A stretch of 64,000 nucleotides of DNA, taken from positions 1,977,501 through 2,041,500 of the forward strand of contig WAEK01000008.1 of assembly GCA_011634665.1 (NCBI GenBank), given 5' to 3'. Source of the DNA: Mortierella sp. BCC40632 (lineage: Eukaryota > Mortierellomycota > Mortierellomycetes > Mortierellales > Mortierellaceae). Both the position numbers and the translations under genes were made by a program. The notes under the pieces were generated by a model. That model did no database searches. It was given only the letters and a program-made list of their open reading frames with translations, and was not told the origin of the DNA. Below, one piece after another: positions 35,572 to 46,136 of the stretch (position 1 is the first letter of the stretch; every line of letters starts with the position of its first letter).

Positions 35572-36129
35572 GGCAAATGGTGTGAGGGCCTAGAGAAAGT
35601 AGGACAGCGGTTTGATAAGGGATTTGCTGTGATGGAAACAATGACAGAAATGCCTTACATAAGAGTGTATCTAGGAGACATGAATCTTGATGTGTTCTAC
35701 GTGGGATCTATGATTGGTAGAGTATGCGTAGGCGTTGATAAGGTCTATTTGAAAGTTTCAGCAAATTTATAGGTCGATAGAGTGACCAACGTAGATGTTG
35801 TTAAGTATGGGTGAGTACTGGTAAAGGTGGGAGCACACAGATGAATAGCATACCAAAAAGAGAATAAAATAAAAATGCACGACTCTTTGGAGAAGAGGCA
35901 AGCAATTACGGTATCGTCCTGATGTAGGGTGTTTCATTCATTGATTTATAAGAAATGCCAACGTTGGATGGGAGGGAGTATGGCTACTTCAACGGAGCCA
36001 AACATCTACGTTTCAGGACCGCATCCTTCGGGCGAGTAATACGATGTTGTCAAGAGCACGTGTGGTGCTACACCATCTTCATATCAAGCTCAATGCTTTC
36101 ATCTCAGAAGAATATCGACGGTGAAGTGG

Positions 36130-36605
36130 TGGAGGAGAGGAGAGGACACCTATTATTGCAGTGGGAACACAAGGTACTGAGTTCTGCCCTTTGGTTATTG
36201 AGGTCGAGATGTCAGACTATAGACCACTCACATGGATCACAGATCCCTAATCCATGAAGATAGTGCCTTAACAGCGGCCATATAGAGTCAAACGTATTGT
36301 AGAAGTGACCACCGCCAAGTCTCTTCATGAATGCATAATGATAGGGATACAAGAGGATCAACGGAGACAATTTTTGACAAGGAAGAAAGAGTCAACAATA
36401 GCTAACCACCTCATCATGAGCGTCCCATAGAATGAAAAGTGTGTGCGGAGGTAATCTAATAGTGGCCATTACCCACATCCTTGGTCCGTATATGGGATCG
36501 CTAACAAATATTGAACAAGGGCTGATATTCCAACTAGTTAGGTTGCTGTCAATACGTGTATCCAGTACCGTAGCGGCCCACAATAGTATGATGGTTCCGG
36601 GTAGA
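36130..36605. repeat. Old duplication, copy 1
   Basis: Diverged match in direct orientation to about 37.32-37.80 kb. Shared islands include a GA-rich start, ACTCACA(C/T)...GATCAC, AGTCAACAA...AACCAC, and ATGAGCGTC(C/T)CATAGAATGA. Later there are ACATC(C/T)TTGG and GGCTAACAA-like islands. Both copies are full of stops, so it is a relic. The family is unknown. Confidence 0.5.
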
Positions 36606-37319
36606 GTGCTGACTAAGCGAGGTTGTTTGTAGTAACCTACAGTCAAACCAATTCGTTTCTCTCAGGCTTGTACTTTCGTATACGATTTCGGCAGCTTTAA
36701 GGGTTCTAAACAATGGCGAAGCACGTCTCAAGACTTCTTCGGTCCCATTTGTGGGGCAGTTCTGTTGCTTTGTTCCAAAAGAGACAAGAAACCCTGGGGG
36801 AAAAAAAAGCAACATGTATCTTTAGCCTTTACTATGAAATGATCTCCAAGCTCTCAGACCAGCTCATACAATAGCTAAATCTCTAATAAAGACATACTTA
36901 TATCTCCACAGAGTTGGTTGAAAAAAGGTCCTATGAAATGATTCGCTATGGATTGAGAGTCTAGTCCCATGAGGTGAGGATAGACTGAGTCAATTCCATT
37001 AGCATTCAGATATGCAATAAATTTGTCTACCGCAGTGGGTATCATGTCTTATATAATAGAAATAACAGCAACTCCCGATTGTGATCCTGCATATCTTGGT
37101 GCAGACTTGAATATATTACCATTAGTCGACAAATTAGACTCAGAACCTATTCATTGAGAAATATTTGTGGAAGAGCCAGCAGTCACCACTTGATACGTGA
37201 GACATTGTCATTGACAAACTCGACTTTACTACTTTAGACGTGCGCATGATGGCGTTGCGTTTCTGTAAAGCACGACTAACAGGTAAGAGATTACGGAGGT
37301 GCGGGGATGATAGGATGGA

Positions 37320-37800
37320 GAAGAAGAGAGGTCCTTACGCATGAAACAGAGAGCGGATATACGATAGAAGAGGGCGGAAAGAGACAAATACATTGTTCTA
37401 TAATCTGAACTTTGGATATTAGAATTTAGACTACTCACACTGATCACGGGTCTTTGGTCCTTGTGGAGAATACCTTTTCTGAATTGGTAATGTATTGAGT
37501 TAGTCGAGTCGAGTAAGTAGTGGTTTCCGGGGGCACTACTATAAAGAATAGGAAACGGTATGAAAAACTAACCGAGACGATTTCTTTAGACAATGGATTT
37601 GTTGTAGAAAGGAGAGAAGTGTCAACAAAGGTCAACCACTTGACCATGAGCGTCTCATAGAATGAGATTTACGTGCGGAAAGAATTTAAAAGTGGCTACC
37701 TACATCTTTGGCCTACTATTAAGACGGCTAACAAGTCCTGCACAAGCGCTGGTTTTCTAGCCTAATTATGTTGTTATCGATCTGCGTAGCAGTTGTCACG
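37320..37800. repeat. Old duplication, copy 2
   Basis: Direct-order partner of 36.13-36.60 kb, offset about 1.2 kb. It contains GTGTCAACAA, ATGAGCGTCTCATAGAATGA and TCTTTGGCC islands in the same order as copy 1, separated by indels. Confidence 0.5.
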
Positions 37801-38766
37801 GAAAGGCCTAGTAGCTTGAAGAAACTCGGCGGAATGATATGAAAGCATTAGCATATCATTGGATCGATTATTGTGTATGCGGGTAAAAGCTGCATACATT
37901 TCTTTGTAACCAAAAGAGGAACTGACTAACACAAAACAAGTGCCAGTTTGAGAAGAAAAAGAGCACAGCACAATCTTCCCACACCACTAAGGTTTGACGC
38001 CCCAACCATTTGCCGATTACTTCGCCCTTGCCTTGGCCCATGTCTTCGCCCAGCCTTCTCTCCGTCTTCCCTCTCCTGACTTTGCCTAGACTTTGCCTTA
38101 ACTTTGCCCTTGCCCTCATCACAGCCCGTTTAATTTTGCGCATCGTCAGCTGACGCTCGGAAACACCACTAGTGATGTTGTTTTCTAAGAAAAAAGAGGC
38201 ATCTCTCCTCGGGGATATTTTTTCTCATCTTTGCTATATAATCTTGAGGCTATCCTTGCTCGAGTCTTAACAAACAACCATCCGCTTCTCGATACCTTTG
38301 TCCACTCTCGCTCACTCCTACTCCTGCTCCTACTCCTGCTCCTGCTCCTATTCTTTTTTCTTTTTTTTTTTTTTTTTTTTTTTTGACAAACGTCGACTCT
38401 CTCGTAGAGACATACACAATACTTTCGGACCCGGCCAACTAGGCAAGTCTTCAATACTCAAAGTTCAAGCCTTTTGAACAGAAAAAGAGAAAAAAAAAAC
38501 ACGCCTACAATGCTATCAATGTCACAATGGGCGTTCAGAGAAACATCTCGGTAAACCTTTCTTTGTGTTTAAAAGACATCTATACCACTTCATATCTTGC
38601 TCGTTGTCGCTCTCGGGAATCTACATGGTCTCTTGGACGGTTGTCTACATGTCTGTGGATGGTTTGCCAACTGCTCGGTAGCAGGCTCTCTGCTCGTCTG
38701 TCTGTGTACAGCTCTTCTCAATGTTGTGCAAGACCAATTTTGAATGAACACTTTTCAAGCTTAGGC

Positions 38767-38801
<35 letters not shown>

Positions 38802-39013
38802 GGCCTGCCTTGTCGACTCTGGATAGGCATGAACCGACAGGGTTGAAGGATCTTTTCTTACCACAGTGATTTTCGTATGCTTGACCGCCTGATACTCTCA
38901 AACACATGACCTTTCTTTCTTTCTTTCTTTTTTTGAGTCTTTGCCATTTCCTCATCAGCTCCAAAGAGCTGCTTCTTGACAAAAGCAAAAGCAGTTCCAC
39001 ACGACCTGATATC

Positions 39014-39064
39014 ATCACACCCATACAATCACATTAACACACCCATACAATCACATTAACACAC
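39014..39064. repeat. Two 22-bp direct repeats upstream of the 3CxxC gene
   Basis: The unit ACACCCATACAATCACATTA, followed by AC, occurs twice back to back about 120 bp before the proposed ATG. It may be a promoter element or simple slippage. Confidence 0.75.
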
Positions 39065-39180
39065 CCCGCAGAACGCGTCTTGCTTCTTTTGCGCTTCGTT
39101 CCTTCTTAGTGCAGAACCGAGAGATCCACTCAGTACCTCACGTCGTTCCCACCCACCCAAACCTACTGCCCTTCGAGGAA

Positions 39181-39645
39181 ATGGGAAAAGGAAAAGCAAT
39201 AGAAGAAATAGACGGGATCGGTCTTGATAAATATGTTCAAGATGAGGCGAGTTACCCACTCACCTACGATCTGACATTGTCTAAATCGGACGCTCGATGG
39301 GGTGGGCGCCATGTCTTTGGAGCGTTCAAATGTTTCAAATGTGCCAAACCTCGAAGATGGGCATCCGGCAAGATCGCGATCGAGCTCTGGCTCTCCAAGG
39401 ATGGTGAGCGATACCGTTCAAAAATCCATGCGCAAAAATGTCGAGGCTGTGAAATCTACAAGAAACCGGAGGTGGACTCGGAAGGCTATGCCCAGAAGGT
39501 TGTGAGTACCTTTGACCTCTGGAAGGGTCTCCGAGATCGTGAGAAACCGGACCCGACAAAAAAAACTGCTCCTCATGACCAAAAGAGATGTCATGGTTGT
39601 ATCGTCGGGGTTTGTCAGATCGGAAAGGTTGGCTCCTCGAAATAA
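39181..39645 (+). CDS. 3CxxC-type zinc-finger protein
   Basis: Proposed 154 residues from the ATG at 39181 to the stop at 39643-39645. The order of motifs fits the zf-3CxxC family: GAFKCFKCAKPRRWASGK, an aromatic IELWLSKDGERY stretch, QKCRGCE, then PHDQKRCHGC. That gives three CxxC pairs to bind zinc, together with a conserved Trp-Ala/Ser and Gln-x-Cys-x-x-Cys. In animals related domains occur in receptor-transporting proteins; in fungi their role is mostly unknown. The frame stays open upstream to a good acceptor (TTCTTAGTGCAG) ending at 39114, so the true gene may start in an upstream exon, for example an ATG at 38527 followed by GTAAAC at 38551. A T/A-rich 3' region with A runs follows. 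The domain call is good; the start is uncertain. Confidence 0.75.
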   Translation: MGKGKAIEEIDGIGLDKYVQDEASYPLTYDLTLSKSDARWGGRHVFGAFKCFKCAKPRRWASGKIAIELWLSKDGERYRSKIHAQKCRGCEIYKKPEVDSEGYAQKVVSTFDLWKGLRDREKPDPTKKTAPHDQKRCHGCIVGVCQIGKVGSSK

Positions 39646-41326
39646 GGAGATACATCAGAGAGACCCCTCTTCTCGACCGTTGCAATCCAACGATTAAAAA
39701 AAAACAAAACAAAAAAAAATAAAAAAAAAATGACCATGGTTCGTGAGACTGTGTAAAAGGTCGCAATCTCACGAGGAAGGATCAAAGGCGATTTACAAAG
39801 ATGAACTCTCAAGTGCTTCAAGAAGATGTATGGTTGGGATCACGCTTGAGTGAGGTAAATCCTCTGCACCATTTGTAGTCGAAGACACCATTTTAATTTT
39901 GAGAAGCACAAGTAGCAATTAAAGCAACGGGAAGTGGGTTCATGTAGCTGACTGATGAATTTCTTAAAAAGGTGATGGATCGATGCCACTGAAATAGATA
40001 TAAAGCATAGCAGATGCTACTTATCAGCAGACTTAACATTCACCCATTTGATCAAAAGATCAGCTATGCGAGTTGGAATTCTGATGAAGTAAGGGCTGAA
40101 GGTACTTAAGTAGAATGGCAGGGGGGGAAGGGGTTGTGTCGCAATGAACTACTTGGCTGTCAAAAGTTGGGGTAGATGTCACTTTTATACCAAGCTTTCT
40201 GGAGGCGAATGGGTCAAAGGGTCCGAGCTTTCATAGCCTCCGTATTCACCCTCGAGATTTCTGTTCTCGATGAATCATCCTCCTTCTTCCCACAAAAGCC
40301 TCCACCAGGTCTTGTCCGCAGGAAGCCCTAGAAGATGGACCGATCCCATCCATGTTATCCCATATTTGTTTATACAGCTTGTTCACAATGAGCAATCAGT
40401 ATGCTTCACAAAGGCAGTCGGTTTATGAGTCTCTTTCCATCTTCCCTCGCTTCTCCCTCCCTTAGTCCTGGCTATTGAGGTTTTCTGATCCTAGGCTAAA
40501 GGCATTGCTTCATACGATACGAACGGGCGGGCTGTACGTTGAACCAATCCGCATTTAGCCACTTTGGGAGCTAAAGTTTACTCTAGGCCTGATCTATCTT
40601 GTTCCTTTCCAAACCCACCCACACGAACATGATGATGTAACGTAATCCTTGGTCCATCTCTTGGACTGGTGACTCTCACTTTTTCTCTCTTCCCCACCGA
40701 GTATTTTGTTTTCAGCATTCCAGAAGAGTTGACGGAGGGGGAGGGGAGAGGGGGAAGGCGTGGAGTTTCGCCACTTGTCCGTTGGAGAGAGAGAGAGAAG
40801 ACTTTGCCAGGTTTACAATTGTCAGCCTATTTTTATTGTTTTGGTTTCTTGATGGGATCACTACTTCTTCCAGCTCAAGTCAATTGGACGGAGAGGAGGA
40901 GAGAGGCAGAGAGCAAAGTGAGGGGAATGGTGATTTCTGGGGGTTGGGGTGGGGAGGTTGTTCCTGGGCTAAATTAACGGTGGTACTTTGTCCGCTCATT
41001 TCTATTCGTGCTTGGATCGTATTGGGATGAGGAAAATGTACGCTGGAAAAAAAAAAGGAAAATACTGTAGGTAGGGAGTTTTGGTGTTGAGTTTGGTGTC
41101 GTCTTGAGCCCTCAGTCCTGTCCGCTGTCTGTCGGTCCTTGGATGTTGCCTCTCTTACTGCCTACTCTAATCCCCTTCCCCCGTCAAATCTTCACTCTTT
41201 CCGCACATCTGTCCCTGGATGAGAAAGAAGAGGTACTCGTATGGAGCGATTGGAAGGAAGAGGAGGGAGAGAGAGAGGGAGAGAGAGAGAGGGAGAGAGA
41301 GAGGGATAAATGAAGACGGTCATTTC
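39646..41326. other. Intergenic region, no gene seen
   Basis: Begins with A-rich runs (39696-39730) that probably belong to the 3' end of the 3CxxC gene. The rest has short stop-filled frames. GA-rich patches occur near 40738-40800 and 41264-41304; the latter lies just past the stop of the first EF-hand gene. Confidence 0.55.
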
Positions 41327-41782
41327 TCACAGTTGTCCCGACTCGAGGATAGTCAGGATCGCAAAGAACTCATCAAAGTCGAGGTAGCCATTCTTGTTCA
41401 GGTCAAAGTTCTTGAGGATCTTGTGGACCTGATCTGGTTCGGCATTGCCTCCTAGATCCTTGACCAAATGCTCAAACTCGTCCAGCGTGATCCTGCCATC
41501 ATCGTCCTTGTCGTACTTGTCAAACTCGACACGGATCCTTTCTTTTTCTTTCTCTGGGATAGCGCCCTAAGAAATGCATTCCAAAAAAAAAGAAGAGAGG
41601 TTTTGAGGGGGAAAGCAGATCAAAACAAAAGTAGAAGCGTGAGAAGAGACCCAGGGCTGAACGCGTGTTTTAGAACAGCAATAAAGAGCTCTCGGAGCAG
41701 AGTCCATGCTGGTCTCCGAAACGGTCTGTGGGCTGTCCGAGAAAGGGAGAGAGCGAAATATTCGATGGATGCAACGTACCAT
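41327..41782 (-). CDS. Small two-EF-hand calcium-binding protein 1 (ATG-only first exon)
   Basis: Two coding exons: the ATG alone at 41782-41780, then 41566-41327 after a 213-nt intron (GTACGT...TTAG, phase 0). The product is 80 residues with two EF-hands. Loop 1 is DKDDDGRITLDE and loop 2 is DLNKNGYLDFDE, both with canonical Asp/Asn at 1, 3 and 5, Gly at 6 and Glu at 12, so both should bind calcium. Size and layout are like half a calmodulin, or the polcalcin type. The C terminus ILESGQL is short. It belongs to a same-strand cluster of four such genes (41.3-46.1 kb). It is the most canonical of the four and somewhat apart from the 42.3/45.8 pair. A calmodulin-like sensor or calcium-buffer role in the cytosol is inferred from the family. 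Confidence 0.85.
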
Positions 41783-42282
41783 TGTTAGTGCAGTCTTTGT
41801 GAAGGGATGAGTAGATGGGAATGGGAATGTGGTAAGGGATGAAGCTGATGAAATGAGGTCAGGAGTGAAGAGCAAAGGAAGCAATGGAAAGAAGGAGGAG
41901 GAACGCAATGCAGAGCGAACAAAAGGGTGGAAAAAAAAGAGAGTCACTCGGAGGCTCTCTCCTCCGGGACGTGGGGGGAATTGTCCAATAGACAGACAGG
42001 GATTGTGTCGAATGCAGCCCAGGAGGTCGGAGAGCGTCCTTTTCGTCATTTCCCACACCCAAATCTCCCTCAGTCAATCACTATACCCATCCTTCTTTCC
42101 AGGGAACAGGGGTACCAGCCAATGCACAGCACACAGTCGCACGTTGAAGAGAAGGGGGAGGAAGGGCTGCCCGGTGTTTTTTTTTATTCATTTTCGAGTG
42201 CTTGCAAGGCTGAGCAATGCATCTTTCTGTAGTCAAACGTGTCGCTTTCTTTCGCGACGCTTCTCTCTTTCTCTCTGTCTAT
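41783..42282. other. Intergenic spacer and promoter of EF-hand gene 1
   Basis: About 500 bp, GA-rich on the plus strand (CT-rich on the gene strand). No extra gene and no clear TATA box is seen. Confidence 0.55.
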
Positions 42283-42656
42283 TTACACACCTCGCTTGGT
42301 GCGAAGGGACTGGACAACCACCAAAAACTCTTCCAGACTAAGGACCCCATCACCGTTGGTATCGACCTCGTCAAAGTACTTGCCCACCGAGTCATCGGTG
42401 TAGGGCTCGCCGAGTTCCTTCAGAAGAGACTTTAGCTCGTCAATATCGATATGTTGGTCACCGTTCTTGTCGTAAACCTTGAAGAGGGTCTCTGCCTTGG
42501 TGAGATCAATTTGGCTGGCCTATCTCGACAACAGAAAAGTGGGATGCATATTAGTGTTTGGAGAAGAAAAAGTGAGGTGGTTTAGTGGGTTGTGTGGAGG
42601 TGAGCTCTAGAGTATGGTAGTGGATCGTTTCTTGGGAATGAAAAGGGGCATACCAT
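42283..42656 (-). CDS. Small two-EF-hand calcium-binding protein 2 (ATG-only first exon)
   Basis: Exon 1 is the ATG at 42656-42654; exon 2 is 42519-42283 after a 134-nt intron (GTATGC...GATAG). The product is 79 residues. Loop 1 DKNGDQHIDIDE has Gln in place of the usual Gly at position 6; loop 2 DTNGDGVLSLEE is canonical. The stretch AETLFKVYDKNGDQ and the following ELKSLLKELGE are shared with gene 4, so these two are the closest pair. It ends in a basic SLRTKRGV tail. The gene strand carries TATATAAATA about 103 bp upstream of the ATG. It is expected to be a calcium sensor with one strong and one altered site. Confidence 0.85.
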
Positions 42657-44467
42657 TGTGATAGTGTAGGAAAGAGTTGTAGAGGGGTGGGGTGGTGAGT
42701 GAATGAGAAGGGTGAGTGTGGGATAGGATGAGAGGAAGAAAGGGAAGACGGTAGTCAGTATTTATATAGGATGGGCCATCAATGGATACCTGATCTCGCT
42801 GACAGGACAGAGGCCAAGATAGATAGAGAAATAGAAAACTGAGAAGGAAAAGAAAGAAAGAACAAAATGGTCTCTCTTCCTCAGTACCCTTGTGCATTTT
42901 CGCGGATTGACGCTAGCCCACGGGCCGATGGCGCGGTTTTTTTCTGAGAGTGGAAAGGATGGACAGTATCAAACAGGCAATGGCAGACTCTTAAACTAGT
43001 GACAACGGTTTGGATGGACTAGAGCATTCATTGCGTGTTCTCAACAAACAAAGCCTGTGAAGACACGCGGACACCTCTAACGTATAGATACAGATACGAA
43101 TACAATTGCCAAAAAATTGGTCGGCGGAATGTCTGGAAGGTCAACGAATGTTTAGACAAAAATGGGGAGAGCAATCAGTGGTGCCCAAATGGGCACGCCT
43201 TTTGTTTCGTGCGCACGTTTTTTTTGTAATTGAGCGATTTTGGGACAAGGAATATCTGGAAGGAAGAGCGGTGGCCAAAATGCTTTGCCGCTTAGCCTCC
43301 CATTTACTCCCCTTCTCTCGACGTGTCCCCCCCAACACCGTCTTTGTTTGTATGTGTAGCTTGGCTTCTGGTTGGAGGTACACTCTTTGCCAAAGTCGAA
43401 GAGTTTCTACCTTCGAGAATAAGTTTGAGCCAACGGGCTTAGATTTCTATCTACTAGAGCAGAAAATGCTCTATCGTTTCCTCGAGAAAGAGGGTAACAT
43501 GACAGTCGATTCTACAAATACTTTTGACATACGCGTCGGGAATGCATAGGCCTAGCATTACGGTGTCACGAGTCTGTGCCTCGTTCTTGATGGACTGATT
43601 AGGGGGGTGTTTGGATATCATCCCTATTTTGAATTCTGCTTGAACAAGTGGGCTTAGGACCTATTCCATCCATCAAAGCAGGAGCCCTCATTGTCCAAAG
43701 GATCCTGAATCTCGGAAGGAGGACCAAGGGGCGGTCCGACTTGCACTAGAGTGCTTCAACAGTCGGTTGAAATTCTTTTCCAGGAGTCATCCCTGTAGCA
43801 GATAGGCTAGAGTCTTCCAATACCAGATTAGTAAGAAATAATGAAAAATAGGGTTGTCGCGAAATAGGGATGGTGAGAAGGAGAAGTAGATGCAGCCTTT
43901 CTCCAAAAGAGCTACATTACACCTGATAGTCTGTAGTCATGTCGGTATGTTCAAGCCTCGCACTCTATTGAGATCATGATCAAGATCTGTTGACATGGCT
44001 AAACAATATTGACTGATCTATGTAATCAGCACAGCTACTTTTTGAATGGTTGAGGCTGTAGGATAGTAGACTCTTGTCATTCATGGCTCTTTTTTTGATG
44101 GTGCCTGAAAATTGCCTTTTCCCCAGAGGGACTCCCCTGTTAGGAGATTGATTTAAACCAGGGGGGTGGGATGGAATATGGACTCTCTCAGTGCTAGCCA
44201 ATCATGAAAGGGCATTGCAAGGGGCAAGTAAATGAGGCAGCGTGCCAATCTTTGTATAAAAAGAGTCTCATGAGTCTTGGGCAGAAGACCCATAGCTCTG
44301 GTAAGCTTCCCCCTCCCCCTCCTACATTTGCTCTTTCCAAAATTGATATCCTACTTCGCACTTAGTTTATTGTTTAGTTGCTCATACAAGGATGGGTAGT
44401 ATTTAATCTTTTTTTTTTTTTTTAAAAAAAAGTCTTCAGGATGCCACTGGTATCGCCGCCTCATCCA
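42657..44467. other. Intergenic region between EF-hand genes 2 and 3
   Basis: The promoter of gene 2 occupies the first few hundred bases. A 147-codon open stretch at 43106-43549 has unconvincing composition and no family likeness. A run of T then A lies near 44409-44430. No other gene is seen. Confidence 0.5.
42759..42768 (-). promoter_or_regulatory. TATA box of EF-hand gene 2
   Basis: TATATAAATA on the minus strand, about 103 bp before the ATG at 42656. Similar boxes sit at nearly the same distance in EF-hand genes 3 and 4. Confidence 0.55.
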
Positions 44468-44783
44468 TTAGACATTGTTCACGTTAATGCCGGACGATTT
44501 CAAGAGCTTAATCAACTCGATAAACTCGCTAAAGTCCAAAGTGTGGTTTTTGTCCGTGTCAAACTGCTCGATCACATATTGGAGATCCTCCTCGCTTGCA
44601 GGTTCATCCAATGCTCTAGCCATGGTAGCCAATTCCGATGAACTGACGAATCCGTCATTGTTCTTGTCATAACGTGAGAATACTCGCTTGAATCCCTCGA
44701 GCTCGCTCTCGGAAAAGACAATGCTGCTTGCGCTCTTTGATGTATCCAGAGTGACAAAAATAAAAGTCAGTCAGGCATATCAA

Positions 44784-44820
<37 letters not shown>

Positions 44821-44893
44821 TTGGTAACACCCAACGGGGGAAAAAAAAATGCAAGAGTTCTTGGTGATAGTTGGGTTAAAATGTACTTACCAT
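44468..44893 (-). CDS. Small two-EF-hand calcium-binding protein 3 (ATG-only first exon)
   Basis: Exon 1 is the ATG at 44893-44891, followed by a perfect GTAAGT donor; exon 2 is 44734-44468. The 156-nt intron carries a run of about 33 A on the gene strand and a CTGAC branch-like site, and ends in a weak AAG acceptor. The product is 89 residues. Loop 1 DKNNDGFVSSSE is canonical; loop 2 DTDKNHTLDFSE has His in place of Gly at position 6. The N-terminal SASSIVFSESE and the C-terminal SSGINVNNV differ from the other three. A TATAAAAG stands about 100 bp upstream. It is the most diverged member of the cluster. The acceptor position is the least sure part. Confidence 0.78.
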
Positions 44894-45775
44894 GGTAGTT
44901 CAGTGTGAGGGGGTAAGATGAAGGGTATTGGTGACAAAGAAATGGGAAAAGGGCGTGGAGAGTAAGGAGCCTCCATCCTCCACCAGGACGACTTTTATAC
45001 ATTTTCGTTTTTTTTATTTAGCCTTTGGCTGTGGGAATTGCGCCCAACCGAGACTCTTGCATAAACAGCCGTTCTCTCCTGTCCTCCTTCCCTCTCAACC
45101 CCACATGCCTCCTTGCCTTCTCAGAGATTGGAAGCGCTTACACAACTCAGCGTCCCTAATTGAGTAAGTGAGGCGGCGTCATGGTGTATTATAGACTACG
45201 TACTGGAGACTTTTTTCTGTGTAAAGTGTCAAAAAGAGAAATTCCTTCTTCCCAACTTCATATGGGTCGACGAAAAAAAGCTGACACTTTTTTTTTTTTT
45301 TTTTTTTTGATATTTGTTGGTGTGACCTAATGAGCGTTTTTTTAGCTCATAGGACCAACTGTGGACCATTGTTTAAACGTCTTCTGTTTACTCGCTCCAG
45401 CATGAAAGCACTAGTGAAAAGAACAGAGGACGGGGTTTCTTTGCGCAGAACTCGGTTCTGTTGGAGCATGAATTGGAATGGCTAGGATGTTGTGCCATTG
45501 TGGCAAAGAGCTCAGTAGATACAAACACAGGGCTTGGCCGAAACCCCGCCTTAAAAGTAATCATAATGACATCGCCTCTCGCCTTCGCCCTGGAGTGAAA
45601 AATAGTATTTATTTTGATGTGGCAAAGGTGGCGAGGGGAGAAAGTGTGGCATCCGTTTGTTGCATTCGGTTCGAATAGTCGGTAGAAGCGAAGGAGGGGA
45701 AGACCGGGGTATTAGGATTGCGACCAAACGAGTAGTAATGAGCAGCCTCTAGTCGCCACGGCGTTTCTCTTTCAT
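44894..45775. other. Intergenic spacer between EF-hand genes 3 and 4
   Basis: The promoter of gene 3 comes first, then a T run at 45289-45308 and stop-filled sequence. No gene is seen. Confidence 0.5.
44992..44999 (-). promoter_or_regulatory. TATA box of EF-hand gene 3
   Basis: TATAAAAG on the minus strand, about 100 bp before the ATG at 44893. Confidence 0.55.
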
Positions 45776-46136
45776 CTACAGACTATCCCTGAAATGAAAG
45801 TGTTGAAAAACGACCAAAAACTCTTCCAGACTAAGAGAGCCATCGCCATTGGTATCAACTTCGGAAAAATATTCGGTCAAAGAAGCACTCCCGAACGACT
45901 CGCCCAGTTCCTTTAGAAGTGACTTGAGTTCATCCATGTCAATCTTCTGATCCCCGTTCTTGTCGTAGGTTTTGAACAGTGTCTCCGCCTTGGCAAGCTC
46001 TGTTTGTGAAAGATCCGTCTATCTCAGCATGAGAGAAGCAAGGAGCATGGATTCATGTTAGCAAGAGGATAGTATGTTCTATCTTAACCAGAGATCCTGC
46101 CTGGTATTACACGAGTGATGTAGGTGCACATACCAT
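45776..46136 (-). CDS. Small two-EF-hand calcium-binding protein 4 (ATG-only first exon)
   Basis: Exon 1 is the ATG at 46136-46134 with a GTATGT donor; exon 2 is 46018-45776 after a 115-nt intron ending GATAG. The product is 81 residues. Loop 1 DKNGDQKIDMDE has Gln at position 6, as in gene 2; loop 2 DTNGDGSLSLEE is canonical. AETLFK.YDKNGDQ and ELKSLLKELGE are shared with gene 2, including the acceptor context, which points to a duplication. The C terminus QHFHFRDSL differs from that of gene 2. A minus-strand CATAAATAC lies about 115 bp upstream. It is expected to be a cytosolic calcium sensor. Confidence 0.85.

Larger units (their letters stand above)
33455..39180. other. Gene-poor region with decayed repeats
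   Basis: About 5.7 kb. The first part (to 34.6 kb) is CT-rich. From 34.7 to 38.0 kb base composition is visibly more AT-rich and the text looks like old mobile or pseudogene sequence, with an ancient duplication (about 36.13-36.60 against 37.32-37.80). A 20-bp unit is repeated three times at about 35512-35571. Long A or T runs occur at 34658-34686, 38361-38384 and 38769-38800. A TATATAA stands at 38234. No intact gene is recognised. Confidence 0.5.

Noticed and set aside
35287..35772. 161-codon open frame containing a 20-bp triple repeat
   Set aside because: The 20-bp unit shifts frame between copies and no family likeness was seen; it lies in decayed AT-rich sequence.
43106..43549. 147-codon plus-strand open frame between EF-hand genes
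   Set aside because: Unusual composition (many Cys, Trp, Phe), no recognisable motif, no splice or promoter support.
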